Source: JAMXLO01 sp046732975
GTDB taxonomy: Bacteria; Pseudomonadota; Alphaproteobacteria; Acetobacterales; Acetobacteraceae
Assembly (NCBI GenBank): GCA_046732975.1
Contig: JBKPOG010000111.1
Span: 1 to 26,828, forward strand
Direction of reading: 5' to 3'
Length of the DNA: 26,828 bases
Shown: piece by piece, positions 16,401 to 24,704 of the stretch
Layout of the letters: every line of letters starts with the position of its first letter
How positions within the stretch are numbered: the first letter of the stretch is position 1
The notes under the pieces: model-generated
Seen by the model: only the letters and a program-made list of their open reading frames with translations
Databases searched by the model: none
Told to the model about the DNA's origin: nothing
Made by a program: the position numbers and the translations under genes

Positions 16401-17914
16401 CAGGCGGCCTTTCTGAGCAGAGAACGGTCCGGCATCGCTAAGTGTTCGTGATAAAGCGTGCGATAGAGCTGATCGACCGTCTTCTTGTTATAATAGAGCT
16501 CCGTGCGCCGCCGTATGGCCTCGCCGCAACGCGCGCGCAGCTCTGTGTCTGTTAACAGGGCAGCCAGACGCTTGGCGGTGGCCAGCGGATTTGCCAGCGG
16601 CGTCACAAAACCCGCTGGTCCAAGCGGAGGGTCCTCATCAGGCCGTCCCTCGATGATGTCGCGGCAGGAGCCGACGTCAGTGGCAACACTCGGGATCCCG
16701 GAGGCGCCCGCTTCCAGCAGCACCAGAGGTTGTGCCTCGCTGATGCTGGTCAGCGCGATGGCATCCACCCGACCAAGGTATTCCCGCAGGTTCACCCGGC
16801 CGACGAACGAGAAAGTCTCGCCCAGGCCGAGATGCGCAACCATCTCCTCGCATTCGCGGAAGTATTCCGGATCCTCCTCGGTTGGCCCAAGCACCAGCAC
16901 TCGTACGGACGGCACCATCTCACGCAAAATGGCGGCGGCGCGGATATAGGTCTTGACGTCCTTGATCGGCACGACTCGTCCAATCAATGCCACGGTCGGC
17001 GGCCGCGGCGAGGTGTCGCGCGAGACTGCAGAGTAGCCGTCGTAATCGATGCCGTTTGGTATGATCGATAACCGATCCTGCGGCGCTCCATCCCGGAGCT
17101 GCATGACCTGATTGCCGGAGTAGAGTGTGGTGATCTTATTGCATGCCTCGTAGCACGCTTGGGAATAGCCGGTGAACGCCTCTATCCACACATCCCGAAG
17201 ATCGTAGCGTCGCTCCTCGATGTCGAGCGACCCAGGAACTTTGTCGGACAACCAGTCGGCCATGGTGATCTCGACGCGCCGCTCATTGGTATAGATGCCG
17301 TGTTCGGTCAGCAGGCCGGGACGACCGGTCTCCAGCACGGCTCTAGCCAACAATAGTCCGGCATAGCCTGTAGAGATGCTGTGATAGACGCGAGCTTGTG
17401 GCAGTTTAGCCAGCAGGATCGAGAATAGCCCCCCGACGAGCGATCGCCAGCTCCAGAAGTATTTGAGAAACGAGCTGCCGGGCACCGATGCCGCGTACAT
17501 GCGCCGCATGACTGCAAATGCAGGTTCGGAATTGATCAGTGCCGCCCGCGTTGCCGTGCGACGATGCCGCTGAAGCACAGCGACTAGGTCCTGAAAATCC
17601 GCGAGGCCACCCCTGCGCAACAGCCGGGCCAACGGCTGCTCGAGTTCGGCGATCATCCGTTCGACTGCAGTGCCGCCGGCGGTTCGGTTATCAGACTGCT
17701 GCAACGGGATCTCGGTCATTCGCACGACGTTCGGCGGCAGCTTGTAGCGGAGCTGCTTTTTGGCTCCATTGGCGGAGAGCGCCACAATGTGGAAGGTGAG
17801 CTGGTGCTGCGCCTGGATGAGCTCGTGCGCCCAGGAGGAGACACCGCCCGCAATAAAGGGATAAGCGCCCTCGAGAATGAGGCAGATATCGGCCTTGGGC
17901 TGACGGCGGATCAT
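16400..17914 (-). CDS. pelF: PelF, family GT4 glycosyltransferase of Pel synthesis
   Basis: A soluble cytoplasmic glycosyltransferase of 504 residues (Pseudomonas PelF about 507). The opening block ADICLILEGAYPFIAGGVSS is the PelF signature. TEHGIYTNERR (about 203-213) and IGRVVPIKDVKT (about 311-322, with the nucleotide-binding Arg/Lys) follow, and the GT4 E-x7-E pair is E393/E401 in SEAQPLVLLEAGASG. The predicted reaction is polymerisation of a UDP-activated sugar (UDP-GalNAc in the accepted Pel model) at the inner membrane. I chose ATG 17914 because it overlaps the pelE stop as ATGA; GTG 17920 would add two residues. Its 3' end overlaps the pelG start the same way. All expected motifs are present. 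Confidence 0.95.
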   Translation of the reverse strand: MIRRQPKADICLILEGAYPFIAGGVSSWAHELIQAQHQLTFHIVALSANGAKKQLRYKLPPNVVRMTEIPLQQSDNRTAGGTAVERMIAELEQPLARLLRRGGLADFQDLVAVLQRHRRTATRAALINSEPAFAVMRRMYAASVPGSSFLKYFWSWRSLVGGLFSILLAKLPQARVYHSISTGYAGLLLARAVLETGRPGLLTEHGIYTNERRVEITMADWLSDKVPGSLDIEERRYDLRDVWIEAFTGYSQACYEACNKITTLYSGNQVMQLRDGAPQDRLSIIPNGIDYDGYSAVSRDTSPRPPTVALIGRVVPIKDVKTYIRAAAILREMVPSVRVLVLGPTEEDPEYFRECEEMVAHLGLGETFSFVGRVNLREYLGRVDAIALTSISEAQPLVLLEAGASGIPSVATDVGSCRDIIEGRPDEDPPLGPAGFVTPLANPLATAKRLAALLTDTELRARCGEAIRRRTELYYNKKTVDQLYRTLYHEHLAMPDRSLLRKAA

Positions 17915-19020
17915 GCCCACGTGCCCACTGCGATCGTTGTGGACGCGACGTCATCCACAACATCACCTGACCAGAGCCGCAGAGCCTCTCCGACGCCGTC
18001 CGGCAATTTTGTCAGATCGACGCGGCTCCTGAACAACCGGCAAGCCTCCCGCACCTGTGCGAAATGGCCACGACGAAACAGACAGACGAAGTATTCGGCT
18101 AGAGCGTCCGCTGATGGATAGGATCGTGCGATCAGCGGTTCCAGGCGCAGCAGGGCTTCTTCGGGACGGCCAACTCGTAACAGGAGGCGCGCCATTGCCT
18201 CGACAACACCGGCCTCAGCGGGACACATCGCGCTCGCGCGCTCGTAGGAGGCGAGCGCCTCTGTCAGTTCAGCATGCGCTCGACCCTCATCGAGGAGACC
18301 GCTTTCCGCGTAGGACTCTCGGTGCCGTGCCAACTCCAGGATGGTATCGCCGTCGTTCGGGCGGGCTGCGCAGCGCGCCTTTAGCGCCATCGTCCGGTTG
18401 ACAAAACCGGCGTCGATATGTGCGACGGCCGAAGCGGCCTGAACGCGGATGGCCGGGTCGGAATCATTAAGTGCATTTCGCAGGGCGGGCGCGAACGAGG
18501 GCCTAAACTCCGCAGCGATCATGGCGATGACGGCCCGCTTCTGCTCAACGGTGCCGAGGGCCACGATGTCGAGGAACGGAGCAGTCGTGCTGTGACCCGA
18601 CGGACGGGCGCCGCGAAGGACGATCAACCTATACAGGGCCTGAGGCCGCGTAACGACCACTTCGGGAAACAGCGTTGCATACCACGCTTCAAATGACGTC
18701 GCCGAGCGCTTGAACCAGCGGCTGAGGGCAAGGGTCAGCACGCTACCTAGGGGCCCGAGTGGCCCCATCACAATAATGCAGAGAACAAACAGCAGGAGCT
18801 CCGGATTGCCGCGACTGCGCGAAGAGCGAGGTAGACACTCCATGGCAAGCGACAAGCCGATGGCAACGTGAGCGGCGACTACGATTGCAATGGCCGTTGC
18901 ACTCAGTGTCCCGGCACCCACGACCTCGATTATGCCGAACGTCGCCAGCACCATTGCCGCAATGGCAAAACTTGACCAAACGCCTCCGTGTCGGGAAGAT
19001 TTCCGAAGTCGACGGATCAC
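17911..19020 (-). CDS. pelE: PelE-like membrane protein with HEAT/TPR region
   Basis: A 369-residue protein, somewhat longer than Pseudomonas PelE (about 329). Hydrophobic segments at about 17-36, 41-60 and 74-98 anchor it in the inner membrane. The cytoplasmic part contains a HEAT-like repeat (about 150-205, DPAIRVQAASAVAHID) and TPR-like helices (about 210-350, ending LRLEPLIARSYPSADALAEYF). PelE links PelF to the PelD/PelG membrane complex. The start is a GTG at 19020: the open frame upstream contains no ATG or GTG before its stop, and AGAGG lies eight bases ahead. That GTG overlaps the TGA of a short ORF (GTGA). Identification rests on architecture and on its place directly before pelF. 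Confidence 0.82.
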   Translation of the reverse strand: MIRRLRKSSRHGGVWSSFAIAAMVLATFGIIEVVGAGTLSATAIAIVVAAHVAIGLSLAMECLPRSSRSRGNPELLLFVLCIIVMGPLGPLGSVLTLALSRWFKRSATSFEAWYATLFPEVVVTRPQALYRLIVLRGARPSGHSTTAPFLDIVALGTVEQKRAVIAMIAAEFRPSFAPALRNALNDSDPAIRVQAASAVAHIDAGFVNRTMALKARCAARPNDGDTILELARHRESYAESGLLDEGRAHAELTEALASYERASAMCPAEAGVVEAMARLLLRVGRPEEALLRLEPLIARSYPSADALAEYFVCLFRRGHFAQVREACRLFRSRVDLTKLPDGVGEALRLWSGDVVDDVASTTIAVGTWA

Positions 19021-19127
19021 CGCTGGGACCTCTGATTGTTGCGGGCAAACCAGAGACGGTCTGTGCTGAACAAGTGCCGCTCATGCCGAACCACCTGCAC
19101 GTCCCATGGCGCCATCACGCCAGGCAT
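19017..19127 (-). CDS. Possible 36-residue leader ORF between glmS and pelE
   Basis: ATG 19127 opens five bases after the glmS stop, with GGTGGAG (the end of glmS) placed as a possible ribosome binding site. The ORF fills the whole glmS-pelE gap and ends in TGA overlapping the GTG start of pelE (GTGA), the same coupling style as the rest of the block. The product would be small and basic, Arg-rich at the C terminus (ARNNQRSQR), with no membrane segment. I recognise no homologue. It could be a coupling leader for pelE, a true small protein, or chance. Confidence 0.35.
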   Translation of the reverse strand: MPGVMAPWDVQVVRHERHLFSTDRLWFARNNQRSQR

Positions 19128-19132
19128 CGTGT

Positions 19133-20956
19133 TCACTCCACCGTCACTGACTTCGCCAGGTTACGCGGTTGATCGACATCGGTGCCTTTCAGCACCGCGA
19201 CTTGATAAGCCAGCAACTGCACAGGGATCGCGTATAAGATCGGCGCCACGAACGGGTCGACCCGCGGCATGACCACCGTTGCGGTCGCAATGTTGCGCAG
19301 CCTGGCCGCACCCTCCTCGTCGCTGAATACGATGACCTGTCCGCCCCGCGCGGCCGCCTCCTGGAGATTGGATGCGGTTTTCTCGAACAGCGGCCCGGAC
19401 GGCGCCACAGCGATCACCGGCACCTGCCGATCGATCAGCGCGATCGGGCCATGCTTCATCTCGCCGGCCGCATAGCCTTCGGCGTGGATGTAGCTGATCT
19501 CTTTAAGCTTGAGGGCACCCTCCAGCGCAATCGGGAAGCAGTTGCCGCGGCCGAGATACAACACATCGCGGGCTTGCACGATGCGCTGCGCCAGTCTCCT
19601 GATCTCGTCGTCCATATCAAGCACTTCGGCCGCCCGGCTTGGCACCTCCAGCAGCGCGGCGGTCATTGCGTTCTCCTCCGCCTTGGAGATCGTGCCGCGC
19701 GCCCGAGCCGCAGCGATGGCCAGACAAGCCAGCACTGAAAGCTGGACCGTGAATGCCTTGGTGCTCGCTACACTGACCTCCGGCCCGGCGATCGTCTCCA
19801 GCACGACATCAGATGCACGAGCCATGCGGCTCTCGGGCACGTTCACGATGCTCAGCACATGCTGCCCCTGCTCGCGCAAGTAATGCAGTGCAGCCATGGT
19901 GTCGGCGGTCTCGCCTGATTGGCTGACAAGTATTCCTAAACCGCCGTCCGTCAGTGGCGGCGTGCGATAGCGGAATTCGCTGGCAACATCGGCATCCGTC
20001 GGCATACGTGCAATCGCTTCAAGCCAGCAGCGGCCGACAAGCCCAGCATAAAACGCGCTGCCGCAGGCGCTAATGGTGGTGCGCGATAGCTGGGCAAAGT
20101 CGAAAGGTAATTTGGGCAGAACGACGGACCGAGTCGCCGGATCAATCATGCGCCGTAGCGTGTCACCAATTACTGCCGGATGCTCATGCAACTCCTTTTC
20201 CATAAAGTGGCGAAAGATACCCTTGCCTATCATCGAACCGGAGAGACGTGTCAGCTTTGCCTCGCGGTGTACCTCGGCTCCATCCGGTCCGAAGAAGTGG
20301 GCTCCGTGCCGATTGACCACAGCCCAGTCGCCATCATTCAAATAGGCGATGCGTTGTGTTAGCGGCGCCAAGGCCAAACCGTCGGAGCCGACGAACATCT
20401 CATCGTCGCCGAGACCAACCGCGAGTGGCGCACCGTGTTGCGCGCAAACGATCAACTCAGGATGACTGGCGAAAATCATAGCCAACGCGTACGCACCTTC
20501 CAGCCGCCGAAGCGCCGCCCTTACCGCTTCAATCGGCTGCATACCCTGCCGCAGATGCAGATCGAGCAACTGGGCTACCACCTCGGTGTCGGTCTGTGTA
20601 CTAAATCTCTGTCCTGCAGCCTCAAGCTCGGCACGCAGCTCAGCATGATTCTCGATGATACCATTGTGCACGACCGAAACGCGTGCGGTGCCGTGCGGAT
20701 GAGCATTGACCTCGGTTGGGGCCCCGTGCGTCGCCCACCGTGTATGCCCGATGCCCGTGGTGCCGCTGAGAGGAGACCGTTCCAGTTCAGCAGTCAGATT
20801 ACCTAATTTGCCCTCGACGCGCCGGCGATGAATCTGGTCATCAACAAGAGTGGCAATCCCAGCACTGTCGTAGCCGCGATACTCTAACCGACGGAGCGAA
20901 TCTAATATAATCGGCGCCACCTGCCGTGAGCTGACAACACCTACAATACCACACAT
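19133..20956 (-). CDS. glmS: Glucosamine-6-phosphate synthase (isomerizing)
   Basis: Converts fructose-6-phosphate and glutamine to glucosamine-6-phosphate, the first committed step to UDP-GlcNAc. At 607 residues it is the usual length. The catalytic N-terminal Cys follows the initiator in MCGIVGVVSS, which fixes the start at ATG 20956; an upstream in-frame codon at 20977 would bury the cysteine. The glutaminase domain covers about 1-220, with GHTRWATHG and VHNGIIENH. Two SIS isomerase domains follow (SACGSAFYAG and SQSGETADT in the first, LGRGNCFPIALEGALKLKE in the second). The chain ends DQPRNLAKSVTVE, with the conserved active-site lysine. It precedes pelEFG on the same strand with no clear terminator, so read-through could tie precursor supply to Pel synthesis. 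Confidence 0.98.
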   Translation of the reverse strand: MCGIVGVVSSRQVAPIILDSLRRLEYRGYDSAGIATLVDDQIHRRRVEGKLGNLTAELERSPLSGTTGIGHTRWATHGAPTEVNAHPHGTARVSVVHNGIIENHAELRAELEAAGQRFSTQTDTEVVAQLLDLHLRQGMQPIEAVRAALRRLEGAYALAMIFASHPELIVCAQHGAPLAVGLGDDEMFVGSDGLALAPLTQRIAYLNDGDWAVVNRHGAHFFGPDGAEVHREAKLTRLSGSMIGKGIFRHFMEKELHEHPAVIGDTLRRMIDPATRSVVLPKLPFDFAQLSRTTISACGSAFYAGLVGRCWLEAIARMPTDADVASEFRYRTPPLTDGGLGILVSQSGETADTMAALHYLREQGQHVLSIVNVPESRMARASDVVLETIAGPEVSVASTKAFTVQLSVLACLAIAAARARGTISKAEENAMTAALLEVPSRAAEVLDMDDEIRRLAQRIVQARDVLYLGRGNCFPIALEGALKLKEISYIHAEGYAAGEMKHGPIALIDRQVPVIAVAPSGPLFEKTASNLQEAAARGGQVIVFSDEEGAARLRNIATATVVMPRVDPFVAPILYAIPVQLLAYQVAVLKGTDVDQPRNLAKSVTVE

Positions 20957-20965
20957 GCGAATAGA

Positions 20966-20972
20966 TCCTCTT
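20966..20972 (-). promoter_or_regulatory. Ribosome binding site of glmS
   Basis: AAGAGGA on the minus strand lies nine bases before ATG 20956. It supports the start that leaves Cys at position 2. Confidence 0.6.
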
Positions 20973-20977
20973 AGCAA

Positions 20978-22195
20978 GAGCTTGGCGAGACTCGTACGCT
21001 CCGTAACTCAATGCGTTTGTCACGAAACGCTCTGGCGTGTCGGCACTGTTCAGAACCCGGCCGCCAACGGCTCCTCGCAAAGTCGGGCACAGCACTCTTC
21101 CGGTCGCTGCCGCCATCTCCCTACGTGGCGGCTCTGGTCAAAAGCTGATGATTGGCTGGCAACCAAGTTCCGTACCGCAATTTTCCCTGCTTAACGCCGG
21201 ACATCGCCAGCGTCAGTCAGTCAGTTCCAGGTTGCTGTGCTCAAGTCCGGAAAATGGTCCATGGATACTGTGCAAATAGTTTGGAGGAGCATGGATTAGT
21301 ATTACGGAGACACAGCGCGTGAACAGATCTACCCACCTGGTGTCGGCTTGACTAGACCATCTTTTGGATGAGATGCGCTGCGCCACTGCGGCAGCAAGTT
21401 TCGGGGCCTTGCGTAGCGATGACTGAACGCAGCGGTACCCTCCAAAAATACTCGTCCACGAGATCACCGGAGATGAAGCTCACTTTGACGACTAGAGGCG
21501 AGGTATCGCCATCCGCTGCGTTGCCTCCTCTCTCCGCATCCACCTGACGGATTTGCCTGCATGCAAGCGCGGCATATCGGAAATTGGAACCGGTGATGAG
21601 CGAATGATTGGGATGGCAAACCACCGGCGAGTAAGGGGAAAGGTCGGAGGTTTACTGACAGCGGCGGAGGAAGCAACCTATCAAGTCCTACACCCGCGCC
21701 CTCACCCACGCGCCTCACCCAAAGGCAGATTGAGACGCTTGGTCGCAGGCCTAGGTCGCCGCCGTCACCAACCTAACGATTGCAACAATGGCGACGGCGA
21801 GATCAAAGCTGCCGGCCACAGCCAGGGCGGTCAATGCGAGTACTTGTCGCATGCGCCTTCATAAACATCGCCGCTGTTTCTGTCATGCCAGCAAAAATGC
21901 CAAGAAGCTCATACTTTTGGACGGTACTTCATTGGATTGCGAGAGCGTCACTCGGACGTATCAACAGCAGCTCGACCGGCCTGATGACATGGGCACTGAA
22001 GCGATCTGCTAGTTCCGAGGGACAAGGGTCCATCCGATGAATTGCAGGTCGCGGCTGCCAGTGACGGCGATCGGAAACGCACGACTGGCGTCCGAGAGCA
22101 AGCCGCGCGGGCCGTCGGATTGCTGCTCGAGGTGTTCTCCCGCGCCTCCGACGACAGGGGCGAGCGAATCCGCGATCCGGCCGCGGGCGCGACCT
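20978..22195. other. 1.2-kb stretch without a convincing gene
   Basis: The stretch lies between glmS and the CoA-transferase gene, both on the minus strand. It contains only short open frames on both strands, none with recognisable domains or an unbroken frame over 105 codons. It looks less GC-rich than its neighbours in places. A three-unit TCAG run lies near 21213-21224. A 33-codon hydrophobic ORF (minus, 21852-21751, beginning MRQVLALTALAVAG) is the only frame that looks slightly protein-like, but its ribosome binding site is poorly spaced. The part nearest 21000-21250 should contain the glmS promoter. I found no tRNA, IS end or CRISPR repeat. Confidence 0.5.
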
Positions 22196-23446
22196 CTATC
22201 TGCGGCGCTCGGTCAAGACGATGCCGTCCCGCTGTAAAGCTGCGATTTCCTCAGAAGAGTAGCCATGCTGCGCCAGCACCTCGGCTCCATCCTGGGCGAA
22301 TTTTGGCGGCGCCCGACGTGTGCCACCAGGCGTGCGACCCAGCTTGATCGGGGAGCCGAGACCACGGTACCAGTCGAACTCGGTGACCATTTCGCGATGT
22401 GCGGTGTGCGGTGCTGAGGTCGCCTCATCGACCGGCAGCACCGGACCCGCCGGCACGCCGTTGCGGATCAGCTTCAGCGACAGCTCGTTGCCATCGTGCT
22501 CGGCAAATGCTGACGCCAGCGCCTCGGTGAGTGCCACGCGATTGACATTGCGTTTGCCGTTGTCCGCGAAACGTGGATCGTCCGCCAATTCCGGCCGACC
22601 GATGATCTCGGCCAGCCTGCGGAACTGCCCGTTGTTGCCCGAGGCAATGAAGATATCGCAGGTCTTGGTGGGAAACTTGTCGTATGGCACCAGGTTGGGA
22701 TGCGGATTGCCGGTGCCCGCTGGCCGCTTGCCGTTGAGGAAGTAGTTGGCCGCCTGCGGATGCAGCAGAGCCATGCCGCAATCATACAGCGTCATGTCCA
22801 GATACTGCCCACGTCCCGAGCGTTCGCGTTCGTGCAGCGCCATCAGGATACCGATCGCCGAATAGAGACCCGTGCCCATGTCGACAATCGCGGCGCCCAT
22901 CCGCATCGGCCCGGTGGTCGCATCGCCATTCACGCTCATCAGCCCGGTCATCGCCTGGAGAACGGCATCGTAGCCAGGCAGCCCACCCAGAGGGCCATCC
23001 GCGCCGAAGCCGGAGATTCGGCAATGGATCAGCCGCGGGAACCGCCCCGACAGCTTGTCGTAGCCGATTCCCCACTTTTCCATCGAACCAGGCTTGAAGT
23101 TCTCAATTAGAATGTCAGCCCCTTCAAGCAGGCGCATCAGCACCGACCGCCCCTCCGGCTTACCGATGTCGAGGGCAATGGCTCGTTTGTTGCGATTGAT
23201 ACCAATGAAATAGCTCGCGTCGTTGTCGTGGAACGGTGGGCCCCAATCGCGCACTTCATCGCCCTGTGGCGGCTCCACCTTGATCACGTCGGCGCCGTGG
23301 TCCGACAGGATCATCGTGCAATAAGGGCCGCCGAGGACGCGTGTCAGATCAACGACCTTCAGACCGGCGAGCGCACCTGGGGATTTCGCCAGTCCCTTGC
23401 CCTCGGTCGCTGGTCGGATTGTTGCGTCGTTCATTGTGCTGCCCAC
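22196..23446 (-). CDS. Class III CoA-transferase (CaiB/BaiF family)
   Basis: A 416-residue protein of the family III CoA-transferases, which move CoA between organic acids through an aspartyl-CoA intermediate. Family marks are LAGLKVVDLTRVLGGPYCTM (26-45), GADVIKVEPPQGDE, the block ILIENFKPG (112-120), and LPGYDAVLQAMTGLMS with D160 as the likely catalytic Asp (equivalent to Asp169 of formyl-CoA transferase). The C-terminal part (SPIKLGRTPGGTRRAPPKFA, 'VLAQHGYSSEEI') is also typical. The substrate cannot be told from sequence. GTG 23446 gives the longest form; ATG 23434 is an alternative. It lies 37 bases after folC on the same strand, so it is probably the last gene of that operon. No functional link to folate or fatty-acid synthesis is evident. 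Confidence 0.93.
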   Translation of the reverse strand: MGSTMNDATIRPATEGKGLAKSPGALAGLKVVDLTRVLGGPYCTMILSDHGADVIKVEPPQGDEVRDWGPPFHDNDASYFIGINRNKRAIALDIGKPEGRSVLMRLLEGADILIENFKPGSMEKWGIGYDKLSGRFPRLIHCRISGFGADGPLGGLPGYDAVLQAMTGLMSVNGDATTGPMRMGAAIVDMGTGLYSAIGILMALHERERSGRGQYLDMTLYDCGMALLHPQAANYFLNGKRPAGTGNPHPNLVPYDKFPTKTCDIFIASGNNGQFRRLAEIIGRPELADDPRFADNGKRNVNRVALTEALASAFAEHDGNELSLKLIRNGVPAGPVLPVDEATSAPHTAHREMVTEFDWYRGLGSPIKLGRTPGGTRRAPPKFAQDGAEVLAQHGYSSEEIAALQRDGIVLTERRR

Positions 23447-23483
23447 TCGTCGTGTCTTGCGAATTCCAGCATGGCGGGGAAGC

Positions 23484-24704
23484 TCATGCCAGGGTCTTCG
23501 CGTCCAGCTTCAACACTTCGCCTGCAAGGTAAAGGCTGCCGCAGATCAGCACACGGGCGCTTCGGTCACGCGGCAGGGCGCGAAAGGCGCCCGCCACGTC
23601 CGGTCCAGATTGGGCAACGCCATCTGAAGCCTCTATTATTGCCTCGACCGGCAGCGCGTCGTGCTGTCCAGGCTCAGCCACCGCCCACACTGTGGTTGCA
23701 AGAGGAATCAGTGGCCGAAGGAATTCGCCTGCATCCTTCGATTGCTTCATGCCGATCACGAGATGCACCGGGCGATCGGACCAGACCCGCAGATGCTCCG
23801 CGAGTACCCGACCCGCACCAGGATTGTGCCCGCCGTCCAGCCACAGCTCCCAATCAGGTGGCAGCAGCGCTGCGAGGCGTCCCTGCAGGCGCTGCATCCG
23901 TGCTGGCCATTCCGCGGCAGCGATGCCGGAGACATCCATCGGAACACGCGACGCCCTTAGCGCCGCAATCGCGATGCCAGCATTGTCCAGCTGGAACGCG
24001 CCTGGCAGCGATGGCGGCGTATGCGCGGGAACCTGCCAGTCGCGACCGCGCAGCAGCACCGGTGCCCCGACGCGGCAGGCCACCGCCAGCAATACTTCAA
24101 GCACCTCCGACGCCTGCTCCCCAATCGCCACCGGCACGCCTGGTTTCATGATGCCGGCCTTCTCCGCCGCGATCAGCGGCAGCGTGTCACCCAGCAATTC
24201 GCGATGATCCAGCGAGATCGAGGTGATCGCGCAGGCGGCCGGCCGCTCGATTACATTCGTCGCGTCCCCGCGGCCGCCCAGGCCGACTTCCAGCACACAC
24301 AGATCGGCGCTTGTCGCCGCGAACAGGTGGAACGCAACCGCGGTGATCACTTCGAACACGGTAATCGGCGCGTCCGCGTTCACCTGCTCGACGTGCTCCA
24401 GTGCTTCGGCCAGCGCATCGTCAGAGACCAGCTTGCCGGCGATCCGGATCCGCTCATTGAAACGCACGAGATGCGGCGAGGTATACACATGCACGCGCTG
24501 CCCAGCCGCCTCGGCCATGGCACGCAGGAATGCACAGACGCTGCCCTTTCCGTTGGTTCCGGCCACATGAACGATTGGCGGCAGCCGGCGCTCAGGATGC
24601 TCCAACTTCGCAAGCAGCTTGAGCAACCGGTCCAGGCTGAGATCTATGAGCCGCGGATGCAGTCCGTGCAGGCGCGCGACAATGCCCTCGATACGCGCAG
24701 TCAT
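23484..24704 (-). CDS. folC: Bifunctional folylpolyglutamate synthase/dihydrofolate synthase
   Basis: A Mur-ligase-type enzyme that adds glutamate to dihydropteroate and to reduced folates, in the cytoplasm. At 406 residues it is slightly shorter than the E. coli enzyme (about 422). The P-loop is GTNGKGS at 49-55. YTSPHLVRFNERIRI is the omega-loop region, EVGLGGRGDATNVI and SISLDHRELLGDT are Mur-ligase core motifs, and LDGGHNPGAGR begins the C-terminal domain. ATG 24704 overlaps the accD stop by four bases (ATGA), a common arrangement for accD-folC in proteobacteria. Nothing looks broken. Confidence 0.97.
   Translation of the reverse strand: MTARIEGIVARLHGLHPRLIDLSLDRLLKLLAKLEHPERRLPPIVHVAGTNGKGSVCAFLRAMAEAAGQRVHVYTSPHLVRFNERIRIAGKLVSDDALAEALEHVEQVNADAPITVFEVITAVAFHLFAATSADLCVLEVGLGGRGDATNVIERPAACAITSISLDHRELLGDTLPLIAAEKAGIMKPGVPVAIGEQASEVLEVLLAVACRVGAPVLLRGRDWQVPAHTPPSLPGAFQLDNAGIAIAALRASRVPMDVSGIAAAEWPARMQRLQGRLAALLPPDWELWLDGGHNPGAGRVLAEHLRVWSDRPVHLVIGMKQSKDAGEFLRPLIPLATTVWAVAEPGQHDALPVEAIIEASDGVAQSGPDVAGAFRALPRDRSARVLICGSLYLAGEVLKLDAKTLA

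Noticed and set aside
20957..20977. Longer glmS with seven extra residues
   Set aside because: The catalytic cysteine must be at position 2 after MCGIVG, and a ribosome binding site lies at 20966-20972.
21030..21060. GTTCAGAACC considered as a tRNA T-arm
   Set aside because: It does not fit the GTTCRA consensus, and no acceptor or anticodon stem could be paired around it.
21751..21852. 33-codon hydrophobic minus-strand ORF in the glmS upstream gap
   Set aside because: The ribosome binding site is only three bases from the ATG, there is no recognisable family, and such short hydrophobic frames arise easily by chance.
21780..22347. Plus-strand frames running into the CoA-transferase region
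   Set aside because: The larger one ends antisense within the well-supported CoA-transferase gene, and none shows a domain.
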